Part shown: positions 23,610-36,182 of the stretch, one piece after another
How positions within the stretch are numbered: the stretch's first letter is position 1
Layout of the letters: each line of letters opens with the position of its first letter
Assembly (NCBI GenBank): GCA_032164245.1
Contig: JAVMKO010000006.1
Span: 10,679,001-10,743,000, forward strand
DNA: 64,000 nucleotides
Direction: 5' to 3'
Origin: Sternotherus odoratus
Lineage: Eukaryota; Chordata; Testudines; Kinosternidae
Made by a program: the position numbers and the translations under genes
Notes under the pieces: model-generated
The model's database searches: none
Told to the model about the DNA's origin: nothing
What the model saw: only the letters and a program-made list of their open reading frames with translations

Positions 23610-25265
23610 TTCTGTATGACTGGAATAAATGGGTCTAAACACATGCACATGTTACGATACTCATGGAAATGCTAACTGGCCAACACCACCAATAAGTATT
23701 AGGTGTCTCTGCTTGTCTGTTCTTGGGTTTACCTGGGTTCTCTGAATTCCAGGCAAAGCATCTCTAAATCCAGGCTGCTGGAGACATTGTTTGTTTTAGT
23801 GGTAAAGCTCCAATAACACACAGTAGTTAATGCCACAGCCAAAACAAACAAGTGACATGGCCTTCAAAGAATCAACTTGCAGGAAGAGCTGAGTCATTGA
23901 TCTCTCCAATTGCCGGGACACAGTTAAAGGGACACAGTCAAGTGTCCAAAAATGCATTTAATTGAAAAGCAACGTTTCACTGCAGATACAGCACAAGACA
24001 GAACGGCCCCCATTTTCTCCTCTGTGTAAGTGATTACTGCAGTGCAGAATTATCAGAAAACCACCATCGCCTCTCCTCCGGTTCAGAGCACTTAAACACG
24101 GAGGCTCAAATTATGGCTTAAAGCCACAGCCTACAGTGGGTAACGCAGAGGGGCCACTCTGCCGTCGGATTCTGTCGGCCTCTGCCAAATGCCTCCTGAG
24201 TAGTACACGCTGCACGGGAAGCTCACCCCCATGGATATACTTTTACTAATAGATTTTAACTGCTTTCTTGAACAAACCCTCTGAGATTTGCTCTCTTGGC
24301 TTAGACATTACAATTCATAGCTTCATAGGGCTGGATATTTAAATGTCTGACAAACAGCTGGCCAACTGTTTCTAATTATACAAATCACTGTTTGTTTGTT
24401 TTTAAATTATGACAATCTTAACTAGATTGAATTATTTATAAGCAGAGCCCGGTCTGGTGGGGGCAACGGACAGCTCTCCACACTGGTTTGTGGGTGACCT
24501 GGCCTTAACAGCCCTTCACAGCCCTTCTCTCTTAGAGGTGATGCTTCCTGCCACATATGTGTGAGTGTTTTTAATATACTGCCGTGCCTAACTCGTGTAC
24601 AGGTAGTGAAGTGATGGCAGCCCTGAGAGGAGATGCGTGTTCTGCTCCATCTAGTCTAATTACTGTTATGTGCTTTTGAAATATTATCACCTTAGGCCAA
24701 AGTGCTTAAACTTGGGGGCTTATATCCACTGAAGTATAGCTGGGGCCCTACAGTTCCTGTTGACTCCAACGGGATTGGTGAATGCTCAGGCCACTTGCAT
24801 TAGGTGCCTAACTGGATTTAAACTACCTTACTTCAGGCACCTACGTTTGAAAAATTTGACGTTAGCACCCATGTGCACAACCCATTTGTTTGACCTGCCG
24901 CCTCTAATATAGAAATACATAACAACAGGTCTAGTTAACAAATGAAAACCCTGCCAAAACAAGGCATACCCCTGCACACTCTTCTTTCCCTAAGAGAGGA
25001 TGAGAGAATAAACATGTCACAGATGTTGGTCACGCTACTTAACGCACTATTGGAAGGTGCTCAGATACCACTCTGATGAACATGCTATAAAAACCTGAAT
25101 GGAAGAGTGTAAGCCACAATGGAGACCGAGTATCGTGCCTATAGCCGGGTATTAGGAGAGGGTTTTGATGGGATAAGGAACAACCTGTGGCCCAAGATGT
25201 TGCAGTTTTGAAGGCTTCGGACAAAAAGAGAGTTTTAGAGGGGATGTGAGGAGTGAGACATTTCT
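23610..25265. other. Intronic sequence with traces of old repeats
   Basis: 24690-24860 carries words (AGGTGCCTAACTGGATTTAA, CAGGCACCTACGTTTG) of an old amniote repeat also seen near 44160 and 44590. No gene is seen. Confidence 0.4.
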
Positions 25266-25299
25266 CAGGGCCACATCAAGGGAAGTTTCTGGGCAGGAG

Positions 25300-25478
25300 G
25301 AGGAAGCGGCGCCATTGTGCTTGGGTCGTGATCCCAGTCAATGGCACAGAGGAAGAGCGGTCAGCCACCTGGGAGCAGGTTTCTAAAGGGTTGAAGGTTT
25401 GGCCGATCGCGGCTCCCACTGGCCGCAGTTCGCTGCTCCGGTCCAATGGGGGCTGCGGGAAGCAGCGGCCAGCTATTA
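25300..25478. repeat. GC-rich insertion abutting a LINE fragment
   Basis: The sequence is strongly GC- and CpG-rich (GGCCGATCGCGGCTCCCACT, GGGCTGCGGGAAGCAGCGGC). It begins abruptly where the LINE endonuclease frame ends. It is probably a MITE or LTR piece inserted into the LINE; its ends were not determined. Confidence 0.4.
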
Positions 25479-25735
25479 TTGAGTTCTTTATTTGGATAGC
25501 CTCTCTAATCTCCGTTAGCATTTCATTGTCACTAACACTGTTCTGCTCAGGTGGTCGATAATAGATCCCTATTGTTATCTTTTTATTAGACCATGGAATT
25601 ACTATCCATAGAGATTCTATGCAACATGTTGAGTCATTTAAGATTTTTACTTCATTAGATTCTACATTTTCCTTCACATATAGTGCTATCCCCTCCCTCC
25701 CCGCACACAACCTGTCCTGTCCTTCCGATATATTT
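25479..25735 (-). pseudogene. CR1-type LINE endonuclease (APE) fragment
   Basis: The minus-strand frame reads GREGIALYVKENVESN, ESLWIVIPWSNKKITIGIYY, then RPPEQNSVSDNEMLTEIREA and KNSIIAG. These match the GGGVALYVKE, ESLWVxI, VGVxYRPPxQ and LVLMGDFN blocks of the apurinic endonuclease domain of CR1/L2 LINEs. The fragment stops just before the catalytic GDFN motif, where GC-rich foreign sequence begins. It is truncated and nonfunctional. Confidence 0.75.
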
Positions 25736-25744
25736 TGTACCCTG

Positions 25745-25965
25745 GAATGATTGCAGTTCCATTACGCTAGGTGCTAGAAAGTCCTTACCTTGAAGTGCTT
25801 GCAATCTAGGACAAAGAGCGGAAGAAAGGAAGTATTAATACCCTGGCTATACAAATGGGGAATGAGGCTCAGAGAAATATTGGGATTTACCCAATGGATT
25901 TGTGGCAAAGTGAGAATTGAATTCCGATCTCCCACTCCAGTGTCTTAACCACAAGAACATCCTTC
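25745..25965 (-). repeat. tRNA-derived SINE (MIR-like), antisense
   Basis: The words TACAAATGGGGAATGAGGCTCAGAGA and GAATTGAATTCCGATCTCCCA, ending GTCTTAACCACAAGAAC, are the complement of a tRNA-derived SINE: promoter-side tRNA body at the right, tail at the left. It is diverged. Confidence 0.55.
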
Positions 25966-25969
25966 CTCC

Positions 25970-27350
25970 CTACATAGATTTTTAATTACTTTCTGTAAGA
26001 TGTGTGAAGATAAACAATGGTGCCGACAGGAATTTAAACACACTGCACTATGGCAAAGGGCTTGTTTACACTCGCTGCATCCCAATGCCATGCAAATCGA
26101 GGTCAGGAAAGACCCTTTCATTTACACCTTTTACAAATGGGGGATTTCTGAATGATGCAAACTGATCAGAGCACAATAAAAAGTAAAGTGATGCAAGTAA
26201 ACCAGATGGGCCAGGATGGGGGAGAACTCACAGCAGATGGCACTAAAATATTAAACTAACATTTCCTTATGTTCAAAGCTCAGCCACAGATTACCGCTGA
26301 TTACAGAGTCAGTCTATTTAAAACATGGCGATGAAAAATGAGTCCCAGATTGTTAAATCGTTCTACCAAACATCTCCCTTCTTCCAAAACAACCTCACGA
26401 GCAACTAAGCTGTGCTTTCAACACAAGGGGTGTGTTAATGTTATTCCAGCATGGTTACTTCTAGCAAAAACACTCCCGATAAATAGAACTCCCGGCCATC
26501 TCTTGAAAAACAAATTCATCGTAAAGCTGCAAAAATCTGCTTCTCCATGGCAACAACCGTAGGTAGACACAGTCATTAAAATAATAATAATAAAAAACCC
26601 TCAGCCCTGACAAAGGTTTGTTTCCATTTTTTTTAAATGCCTCTGCATGATATTTTTGGGAAATGTGGAGCTACAACTGAAATGTCACTTGGGTGGAAAC
26701 AGTCACGGCCTGCTCTGTTGATTTCAGGCGACCGAGGGGTATTTCATAATATCACTGAAACAAATGATTCGGACGGGTTCGTTGTGGCTCATAATAAAGC
26801 AACAGGGAGTCTGGGGCTCCCCTGCAAAAGTTAATGGAGGAGTTCCTTGTTTCTCTCATCTCCGGAAAGCGTGTGACAGAGCCCCTCTTCTGCCACTGTG
26901 CTTGATGAGGGATGGTTCAAGGGAGGGCTTTCCAGGGCATGAACAGCAATTAATTGTCCAGCACAAACAGAAGCCATATGATGAGGTCTGTGGGCTGATG
27001 ATGGCTGTTACTGTACAAACGCTTGCAAAGCAATAAATGGTGCTTAGCTACTGAGATGCTGGGCACATTGCTTGTTTCTGTGAGTAGATGGGAATCATAC
27101 AGAGATGGGTGCTGGGCTCATCATGTACTCAGCAGATGATGCACTGCATAGAATGTGATCTGGCTGTCATTCTTCACTGCCCTGGTGCCTGCAATGCCAA
27201 AATCTATACAATGAAGCCACCTGAGTCCGGGAGGGAGGTCTGTTCTGCAGGAGGAGACCCAGTAGGGCAAAGGCCAAACTGCTTGAGGGCAAAAAAAAAA
27301 AAATCATATCCCTGGGAATGAATACATGGAGCCCATCCAAGGCCCACTGA
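25970..27350. other. Intronic sequence, nothing recognised
   Basis: No supportable gene or element is seen. An A13 run lies at about 27289-27302. Confidence 0.5.
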
Positions 27351-27356
27351 AGTCTG

Positions 27357-27760
27357 TCTATGGTATTTATATGACGCCCATTACCTCAGTATCTGATCAC
27401 CTTACAGTCTGTAATACATTTATCCTTATCACACGCACCCCACAGGAAAGGAAGTGATATCACCCCATTTTACAGACAGAATGAAAGCAAGACACTGACT
27501 TACTCAAGGTGTCACAGGTAGCCTGTGACTAGGTTGACCAGATAGCAAGTGTGAAAAATCAGGATAGGGGGTGGGGAGTAATAAACACCTATATAAGAAA
27601 CAGCCCATAATATCGGGACTGTCCCTATAAACTTGGGACACTTGGTCACCCTACTTGTGACAGAGCCAGGAATTGAACCCAGATTGCCAAACCACTAGGC
27701 ACACAAGAAAGTCACTGGACTACCCCTCCTCTGTGAGGAGGAGAATCCTTCCATTGATTC
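27357..27760 (-). repeat. tRNA-derived SINE, antisense, interrupted by a MITE
   Basis: GGTATTTATATGACGCCCAT, CCCCATTTTACAGACAGAAT and GCAAGACACTGACTTACTCAAGG, then after the insertion GTGACAGAGCCAGGAATTGA and CCAAACCACTAGGCAC, read as one SINE on the minus strand. The same family occurs at 28560-28690 and 48345-48590. Confidence 0.65.
27530..27653. mobile_element. Short MITE, family B copy 2, nested in a SINE
   Basis: The inverted ends are TAGGTTGACCAGAT and, as complement of the right end, TAGGGTGACCAAGT. The 8 bp duplication is CCTGTGAC (27522-27529) and CTTGTGAC (27654-27661). It shares TCGGGACTGTCCCTATAAA with the copy at 17416. An 8 bp duplication suggests hAT. Confidence 0.85.
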
Positions 27761-28559
27761 TAACAATGCGTTGGTCAGTCTATCTGGAGTGGTCAGGTAT
27801 GAAGTGGGAGAACCCATGCTCAGAAGTCTAGGATAAGACATAGAAACTAAGGAAAAGTTACAGGCATGGGACTCAAAATAAGATTATTAATTTTTTTAGA
27901 ATGATGGAATAAACCTCTGTTTTGTTTGCCCTTAGTATAAAAATAAAAGGGCAGATAGTTGGCTTTATAACAGGAACAGCGACAGTGAGTGGGGTTAAGA
28001 GAAGCTGAGGTGTTTGCTAACAAATGGGTAAATGCAGAGGACTCAATTCCCAGCTGAAGTTACATATGGCATCAGATTCTGCTCAGTTACAACTGTGCAA
28101 CCCCATTAAAACCCATGGAGTAACTGAGCATAGAATTTGACACCAGGTCCATATACAACGTCATTCAGAACTTGCTCATATTTACGAGCATTGTATGGTT
28201 TTCACCATAGATCTCACCAATGCCAGAATTCTTGACAATATCAGCCCTGTGCATTTTACTGGGCTTGTATATATGGCAGGAAGGTGCAGTCCACTGGGGT
28301 GGGGGAGGATAAACTGTAGAGCATAGTAGCACGGTGCGCTTTAACTGTTCCTTGAAGGCACAAACCAAAAGGTACCGTGTGAGGATGAATGGAGTCCAGC
28401 TCAAAATGGAACTACATCAACACAAACTAGGTACCTTCTAGTGCATGCCAGCAGAGTCTACGTGGGGCAGTTAGAGCACGCCATATTGGCATGCTCTACA
28501 ATTCACAATCTCGTGCGACACATAGACACAATCACATAGACAAGTCCTATATTCAAAGC

Positions 28560-28690
28560 ACAATAGGGACATTAAGTAACAACTCTACACAACATCCCAG
28601 AGAAGCAGGTGAGTAAGTATTATTATCCCCATTTTACAGATGGAGAAAACAGAGAGAAAGGCAATGGTAGAGCTTGAACTGGGACTCAGG
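28560..28690 (-). repeat. tRNA-derived SINE fragment, antisense
   Basis: TATTATCCCCATTTTACAGA and GGTAGAGCTTGAACTGGGAC correspond to the middle of the same SINE family as 27357 and 48345. Confidence 0.55.
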
Positions 28691-28694
28691 AATG

Positions 28695-29485
28695 CTGGAC
28701 CCTTGGAAGGCCAGAGATTGATTTCATAGCACTCAAAGGCAATGTTGTGGGTGCAGGAGGAGAGGGGGAAGAGAAATGTAGAGAAGAAAGAAACATTTCT
28801 TCTTCCAGAGACTGACGGCTTCCCAGCTGTGCCACCCTAGCTATGATCCAGATTAGTGGACAATGTTCAAGGGAACAGTACATGATACATTTACAGGTGA
28901 GACAAAAGAGCTTCACCGATCGTGAAGGCCTTGATTTAGCAAAACACTTGATCATATGCTTAACTTGAGGTTCACATGCTAGAGACCAGTATATCAAGTC
29001 TGTTATACCCAGATAGTCCCTCTGCCTTTCCCTGAAATACACTCCTCCTTATCTGGGAGATTTTTTTCATGAATGGGAATATAAGAGCTGGACGGAAAGC
29101 CACTCATCTGACTGGCCTTTTTTCTGATTTGCATTGGGTCAGCCTTCTTTTGGCTTGATTCCAGATGCCCAGCAAGCTCACGCAGGCCTATTTCCAGAGC
29201 CAATAGGACTTTCCTTAATCAGCATATAAGCCTATTTAAATCAGTTATTGGGCCTGATCCTCATCGGGTTCCACAGAAATCAAGAGCACTCTGCCCGTTC
29301 ACGCCAGCTGCAGATCTAGTCCTGCCTGTTATTCGGTTTTCCCTGATATACTGAAATCTGAGATACTGCAAGCCAGGATTTTCTTAGAACAAACCAGAGA
29401 CTCCAAGGTACAGTGATGGCGAACAGTTACATGTCGGTCCTTCTTTCTGTTTGGCTTAATATAAACTATTGAGTATAAATAAAGG
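28695..29485. other. Intronic sequence, nothing recognised
   Basis: No supportable feature is seen. Confidence 0.5.
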
Positions 29486-29489
29486 TTTG

Positions 29490-30335
29490 ATGTGAAGGAG
29501 CAGGCTGCAGTTTCAGTATTAAAAAAGCCAGAGTCAGCTGAGCTGGCACCTGTTCAGATCAGTTCCTGTCTGCATCCTGTAACACTTGCCCATACCGGTA
29601 TTACCCTGGCCTCTTCTTTTGTCATTCAGTTTCGCATGCATTCTATAACAATGTGCATTTCCTCACCTTTGGGGGCGAAGCCAGACTTTGAGGCACCTGC
29701 TCCCCTATTTGGTGTAAACTTTGCTTGTGCCAATCAGAAGTGAACACAAACAGGTTTTGGGCCCCGTCCCCTATGACACTTTTGTGATGTCATAGTTGGT
29801 ACTTATGTTTCTGCCTGCCATGTGCAGACAGAGAGAGGAAAACGAATCCCGTGTATCCGTGTATCCCGTGTACCCCACGTAACCGAGCCTGATCACCTCG
29901 AAGCCTCTCTCTCAGCTCACGGGTTTCAAACAGAGCTTCTACGTTTACCGGTCGAGTTACGTGTTGGTTTGTATTTGTAAGTATCAGTTATTACTAAATG
30001 CTGCATCTTTGTTTGTAAATATTGTTAGTAGATATTTTAGTCATTGCGTGTTTTAAGTTTCATTAAGTCTATTAGTTAATCAAAAAACTGCTCCCTTACC
30101 CCTTGTAATTATCCCCAATAAAACTTCAAATTGATTAATTTTAGCTGTGTGTGTGTGTGTGCATCTGCAGCTCGTGTCCTGACCCACACTCCCCTTGCAT
30201 CTCTTACCTATATAGTCTGTTGCCACGTGCGGCCTGGTAAACAACAGGCCTGCAATTTTTCCTCGCCCCTGCGAGTCCGTGGCAATCCACAGCACCCATC
30301 TTCATCTATTCGTTCTGCAACAGGAAAGGGAGGGA
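29490..30335 (+). mobile_element. Candidate LTR-type repeat
   Basis: A long CpG-containing stretch with an AATAAA signal at 30117-30122, a following (TG)9 tract, and a U5-like segment. It shares the word TTTGGTGTAAA(C/T)TTTGCTTGTG / TTGGTGTAAATTTTAGCTTGTG with the solo LTR at 17654. No paired ends or duplication were found, so the boundaries are guesses. Confidence 0.35.
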
Positions 30336-30401
30336 AATAATCACGTAGCCAGTGACTGTCTGGCTGACCAAAAGAGGTGTGATCAGATGAGTGTGCGCGA
30401 A

Positions 30402-31023
30402 TGTCACAGGGTTACTCACTGTTCACTTGGCCTCCTGCTGGCCATCCTGGGAATTAACTCTGCCAACTTACACTCTCCCTCCAGCGGCGTCATCTCCCCT
30501 CCTGTCTCAGTCTGCAGCCCTTCTCACTTCTGGATCTGCAGCTTTCTCTTCTTGGCGTGGCCCTCCAGCCAGGTCAATAAAGTCCTCCCCTTCTGGGGAG
30601 TTCACAGCCTTTCCAGATCTGCTGGCTGGCTGGTGTCCCCAGTGTTCTTTGCCACGTCCCAGTGGCTGGTAGGGGGCCCACCCTCTACACTGGGGTTCAG
30701 CCCAGAAACCCTAAAACAAGCAGCCACCCTCCCCATGCAGTCCTACCCTTTCCTGCTGTTTCCCTGGGCTTCTTCCTACACCACTAGCTCCTACCCTCTT
30801 TGGGTTTGCCAGCCTTCAACTCCCTCCACTAAGAGAGGGACTACGGCTTATTTCCCTACAGTCTTTCCTAGCCGCAGCCCAGCTTATACAGGCCCCACCT
30901 GTTCCTGCACAGGTGAGTCTGTTCCTCTAATTAGAGCTTTCTTCTCAGCCTTCAATCTACCAGGTTACTTGGCCCACTTGGCCTCCATTAACCCCCTCCA
31001 CTCCAGGTGGAATGCACATCACA
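30402..31023 (-). mobile_element. LTR of an endogenous retrovirus-like element, minus orientation
   Basis: TGTCACAGGG at the left and CACATCACA at the right give TG...CA ends. It shares the segment TCCTGGGAATTA(A/G)CTCT and general layout with the LTR at 33789, so they belong to one family. On the minus strand a TATA-like TGTATAAGC lies at 30882-30890. No duplication is visible. The 256-codon open frame across it is chance, with no conserved motif. Confidence 0.55.
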
Positions 31024-31029
31024 GCCACA

Positions 31030-32470
31030 CAGAGAAATCAGATCTTTGATCTAATCTTATGATCACTGACAAAAGCTAGCAGGGCCTCTCCATGGTGAAT
31101 GAAATGGGAATCTCTCTTATTTTACAAAAGATGATTATTAGACACCGTAAAATGGAAGTGAGAAATGACTGACCATTTTCACCATTACCACTGGGTGGCA
31201 ATAGACATTAACAGAGACTTTGAATTAGCACCGTACAAACCACACACCTCTCTGCTGTGTTCCACAGTGCTTTTTGGGGGGTGCACCCGTGCAGGGAGGG
31301 GAGAGAGAGTGAGTGATTATCAGGTACCAAGCAAACACACACAGATTCTCTGAAGGTATGCTACATAGTAATGTGGTCCGTCAGTGAGACCATGAGCTTG
31401 TTTCAAGTAAAATGCTGTGATTTCACATTGGCTCACTCCAGAAGCTATACAATCTGTGCATTTAGTCCATGGAGCATGAATTCAAAATCAATTTGCATTT
31501 CCATGTTCAGTGCCAGAATGAATCCAGTCAAATCAGTGTGACAGAATGCCTGTTTACTCCTGTAAACTGATATCATTATGGACATTGGTACTTTGGACAC
31601 ACTACACAATAAGGATAAGTTTCAAAATACATGAATATTTATATATGAAGCTAAATGGTTGATGATTGACAGTTCTTGGACTACCGCTACCCTGACAGTA
31701 ACTAACTAGAGTCACAGAACAATCTAAACTACAGTATGGACCTAAATTCACGCCGGTGTAGCTCAGTGACATCACTGATTTACTGCCCACAAGAATGAAC
31801 TTTGCCTTATAATTTTTTCTTACTGTTGATAAAATTCCAATATTATAGACTTTGAGTATCAAAAGCTATTGTTCTGGCTACATGATGCTTTTTATTATAG
31901 CCCGCAGTTTGCATCTAATTATTTTGAAGAATATCTCCTTTGAGGCTGAAATTTTGTAGGCTTGGTCTCCCAGCCAAAGATAAATACCGTTGAATGTTTT
32001 AGGCTAACCCATTCAGCTCCTTGTGAATTCTCCAAATGAGAAACACACGTACTGTTCATAGGTTGGAAAAACACACATGTACCACGCTTCTTAAGGGACC
32101 ATTTAATTAGATACAGTGATAAGTGCATTAATCCCTCAGACACAAAAGCATTATTGGCTAGATCCCAGCATCACTAACCCCAAGAGTTCAAAAATCATGA
32201 GTCAGCCTCCCAAAAGTCTTGAGATTGGCTTAAAAATAATGAGATCTTAAAAAAGCAAAAAAAAGCAAAAAAGCAGTATTTTATCTTTGTCATGGCCTCT
32301 GGGGTTCACATTTCCAGCATTGCTTCACAGCACTGGGGGCTAAAAGCTTACTTTATTTTTCATGAGTGCTGATAGGCTCAGCTAATCACATGACTTCTGG
32401 CACTAGGGCTTTAAGAAGAGCACCAGATAGTGCAAGACTATTAGTGAAATTGTGAGTTAGCATCTTTGGG
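31030..32470. other. Intronic sequence with minor repeat traces
   Basis: 32190-32300 holds ATCATGAGTCAGCCTCCC and A-rich words of a known-looking diverged repeat. No gene is seen. Confidence 0.4.
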
Positions 32471-32473
32471 GTC

Positions 32474-32552
32474 CTCAGCTGGTGTAAACTAGCATAGCTT
32501 TACTGAAGTCAAAGGAGCTACAGCAATTTATGCCCACTGAGGATCTGGCCCA
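32474..32552. repeat. Short palindromic amniote-type repeat
   Basis: CCTCAGCTGGTGTAAACTAG and its near-complement TTTATGCCCACTGAGG flank a centre with ACTGAAGTCAAAGGAG. It is the same family as 4012 and 54410. Confidence 0.6.
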
Positions 32553-32559
32553 TATTTCT

Positions 32560-33783
32560 GACTAAAGGGACCTGATCCTGTGAGGAGCCGAACACCCTCT
32601 ACTCCCTTAATGGGCTGCCTGCATTTATTGGCACACTTGTAGATATATCAGAGTTCTCTGGAGGAGGGTCTGCCCAGGGAAATAGCAGATACTGAAATAC
32701 AGAGCTGAGCACATATGTATTATTGGCTAAGCACTGACCAATGAGAATAATCTAGTCAGTAGCTGTCCTGGGTAGAGAAAGTTTCCAACACCAACAATGA
32801 AGGAAATACATGTGGCAAATGTTGACTTAGTGGGAGACAAGTAGGGAAATCCACTGGTGTTCATAGGAATCCCCTGTGTGAATCAGAAAGGGACAGAGTC
32901 TGGAATCAGTTGAGGCATTGAAAGGGTGGGAGGAATTCACCCGGGGAAAATACACATTGAACATCAAGGAAAAACATATTGGTCCAAATTCATCCTGCGT
33001 GTAAGTCCAGTGAGCTCAGTTGGGTTACAGCAGGGATGAGTTTGGCCTATAGAGTCACATTCTGCTCAAAGACACTCATGTGCAATTCCTATGGAACTCA
33101 GTGGGAGATTTTTCTCTCTCTCTGACAGTAGAAACCAGCCCAAGAGAGAATGCTGGAAAAAACTACAGTAGGAACAGCTCAGCAAAGCATGAATAAAACC
33201 CTCTGGAAAAAAAATATCACCACTAATAATATTTGCTTAAAAAACCCTCAGTGTTTACAGGGATGAGATCTAGCCAGCTGTTGAATGCCATCCCCGGCAT
33301 ATCCTGGATTTGAACAAGTGTGTGTGCGGTGAGGAGGGGGAACGGGCAGAATTTATCCCAACCACTCTTCCATTGGTGCAGAAATTCATTCACCAGTCCC
33401 TCAGCCCAATACCCCCGCAGCGCAGAGGACCTAAAGCTTTATGAAAGGAGCAGCTGAGCACTCTTGTACCATAGCAGCCCAGTCCCACAAGGGACCATCC
33501 CCTGTCAGAATGGGTTGGGCCAGCGGAACAATCCCTAGACAAGTGTTCTAGCGAGCATAAGTTGAGACAGCCCTGTGGCTGCTCTGATTTCCTCTGGGGT
33601 GTAAGGTGGCCCCCGGATTAGAGACGTCAGAAAGATAGCATAGAGCCACTTCTGTGCCCTTGTCAGCTGGGCTGGGCGAGCTCACTATAATGGAGGACTG
33701 AGCCCTCCAACTCTGAAGTATAAAATTAGGTGCTTTTAAAATCCCAAATGTTATTAAGTTGTTACCCCCAAAATTTGCAGTAT
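32560..33783. other. Intronic sequence, nothing recognised
   Basis: No supportable gene or element with ends is seen. Confidence 0.5.
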
Positions 33784-33788
33784 CTCAC

Positions 33789-34430
33789 CGTAGCGAGGCA
33801 AGACTCACCGCCATGGCACCGCCTGTTGGTCGTCCTGGGAATTAGCTCTTCAGCACTTGGAGGGCCCTCTGCTGGCCAGTGTCTCACCTGCCGTGTCCCT
33901 CCCAGACCCCAGAACCCCTTTACCTCAGGGTTCTTCCCCAGCAGTACCCCATGCTCTGAGTCTCCCCTCCCAGGGGAACCCCCAACTCCCTATCCCCAGT
34001 GCTTCAGTGGCTACTGCCAGTCATCATCTAGCCTCCACTCACTGGGGCAGACTGCAGTCTGTAATGGCCACTCATCACTGAAAAGTGGGGTTTAGACCTG
34101 CTGCCTTTCCCTGTAGGCCCAGGATCTCTCTTTAGACCTTGAACAAGGTCTCAACCTGGGGAGTTGCCAGGCTGGAGCTCCCCAGCTCCTCTTGCCTTTC
34201 CCCAACACTTCTCTACCTCTGATACCCTGCTCCCAGGCAGCTAAGTCCTTCTCTCTCCAACTAGAGACTCAGTTAGCTCCTTTTATCAGGGTCAGCTGTG
34301 GCCTGATTGGGGAGTGGCCCAGCTGTGGCTGCTTCCCCAATCACCCTACTCTATTGGCTCCCCAGGACAGCCCATTCCCAGGGTTGTTTTAACCCCTTCA
34401 GGGCCAGAGCAGGGCAACCGCCCTGCTACA
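33789..34430 (-). mobile_element. Solo LTR of an endogenous retrovirus-like element, minus orientation
   Basis: On the minus strand it begins TGTAGCAGGGCGG and ends GCTACG, where TG...CA has a single terminal change. It is bounded by a perfect 5 bp duplication CTCAC (33784-33788 and 34431-34435). A TATA-like GATAAAAGG lies at about 34280-34288 on the minus strand. It is 642 bp with no internal viral sequence beside it, so it is a solo LTR. It is in the same orientation as RTN1. Confidence 0.75.
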
Positions 34431-34439
34431 CTCACATTG

Positions 34440-36180
34440 CAAGCATTAGACCCAATCTTGCAGCAGCTCACTCACCTGAGTCAGTTTGCCGGTTTGGGGT
34501 CCCTGTAATACAATAGGTTAATTTTTAAAGTGTTCCCTATAAATTCACCATACAGGTCTGTGGTAAGTCATGGAGTTAAAACTCCTGCCCACGTATTTTA
34601 CAAAGTGTGGCCATACCCTAAAAAGCTGCTCAGTGACAATGCTACAGTGGAGTTTCCATATTTGTTGTGTCACATTGACTTCCATATCAAACTTGCTCCA
34701 TTTGCAAAGAGAAAGGTGATCCCTAGCTGCCAGGCCCAGAAACTCAATCTGAGCTCTGTCTCAGTCAAGGTGGGTATCTTCCATTTTAAACCTTGCCAAC
34801 AGTGGTGTGAACAGGTGGACAAGGAGAGAGGTCAGAGCTCCAGCAATCCTCCGACGGCATAAAGTCCCTTGGGAATGACAGACAACTGGTGTAGATTAGA
34901 GCAGCCCTTAGGTGACTCTAAGCTGTAGGCAGGACCAGTCAGAGAGCTCCCATATCCACTCCCTTTCTGCTGCATCATGTGGAAGCAGCAAAAAGTCTGG
35001 GCCATTGTCTATTAAGAGGTGAAGTTCCCCAAGATCTTAAACAGCAGACAATAAAAAGACAGATCCTTTATCTCCCTCTGACACACCTTGTGAATTCAGC
35101 TATGTATTTGCATTGGAAGGAGACTAGAGACATTTCCCCCCAACACTCCCAAGCAGATGTCCTGAAAAAGAATAAGGCACAGTGATAGCGTGAATTAATA
35201 CACTAATCCATCACCTTAACAGACCTCAGTTCTGATTTGACTGAGGCCATAAATTTGGTCATGCCGTAGGCTTGGTGCTTCCAATCTAGTCTCTACGGGA
35301 TCTTTGTTCGTAGCATAAAAGGCACCACACAGTCTGGTTTTCTCTGTTTTAAGGGGACACTACTAGCTCGAGCTGTTGCAGATCTGGACTGAAGTGCATT
35401 TGGCTGACCTGAGTAATGGGGAAGCCGCTTTGCCCCACATACAATTACAGCACCTGGCTGTAAAACACCTACCTTTAAATGAAACAATGCCCCCTTTTCA
35501 CAGGCACTAGGATTAGACTCCCATTTCAGTATGTTTTATTTAAGTAATCTCCTGCTCTCCCAACCCCCCATGTTAACTGAGGGAGCAGCAGTACACTGAT
35601 CTATCCTTCACATAGCAAAGGTCACCCTAACATAAGACCCTTGAGTGACAAGGATAATAGGTGAAGTGGAAGCTAGACTGGAGGCCAAACCCTAGATTCT
35701 GAATGACTCATTACCGAATGATTCCTTTTTGATAATTACACGCCAGGTCCTGAGGTTCTTGCTAAGGTTTTTACTCAGTCCTTAGTTAAATCCACCCCCT
35801 CTGTTGTGTGAGCTTTGTGTGCACTAAGAACCAACACTAGACTAAGACCTTTAGCATTTGTCCCAGCAGCAGCAGCAGGAACATTTCCCGGGATCTGAGC
35901 ATTAGCAAAATGAAGTTGTACTCACTCCATTCACAAGACTTGAGATTGGCCACCACAAGCCAACTCATTATTATGGAGGGAAGGGGTTCTAACTGCACCA
36001 TGGATTCTTTCAGACAGGCTGTTCCAGCCGTCAAAAAGCTATTTGTTCATCTGACCTATTTCCCCCCCCCAATCTGGTCATCCTCCCGCCCCCATTCCTA
36101 TGGCCAATCCCACTCAAGGAACAGCCTGACTTGTTGCTTCTGCTGCTGAGTTTGTGTAGGGTTAGCACAATTTCTGAGCG
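34440..36180. other. Intronic sequence, nothing recognised
   Basis: No supportable gene or element is seen. A short CAG run lies near 35866. Confidence 0.5.
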
Positions 36181-36182
36181 CT

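Noticed and set aside
30279..31049. 256-codon open frame on the plus strand
   Set aside because: It lies across an LTR read in the opposite direction, is Ser/Pro/Leu-rich with no recognisable domain, and is explained by GC-rich LTR sequence lacking stops.
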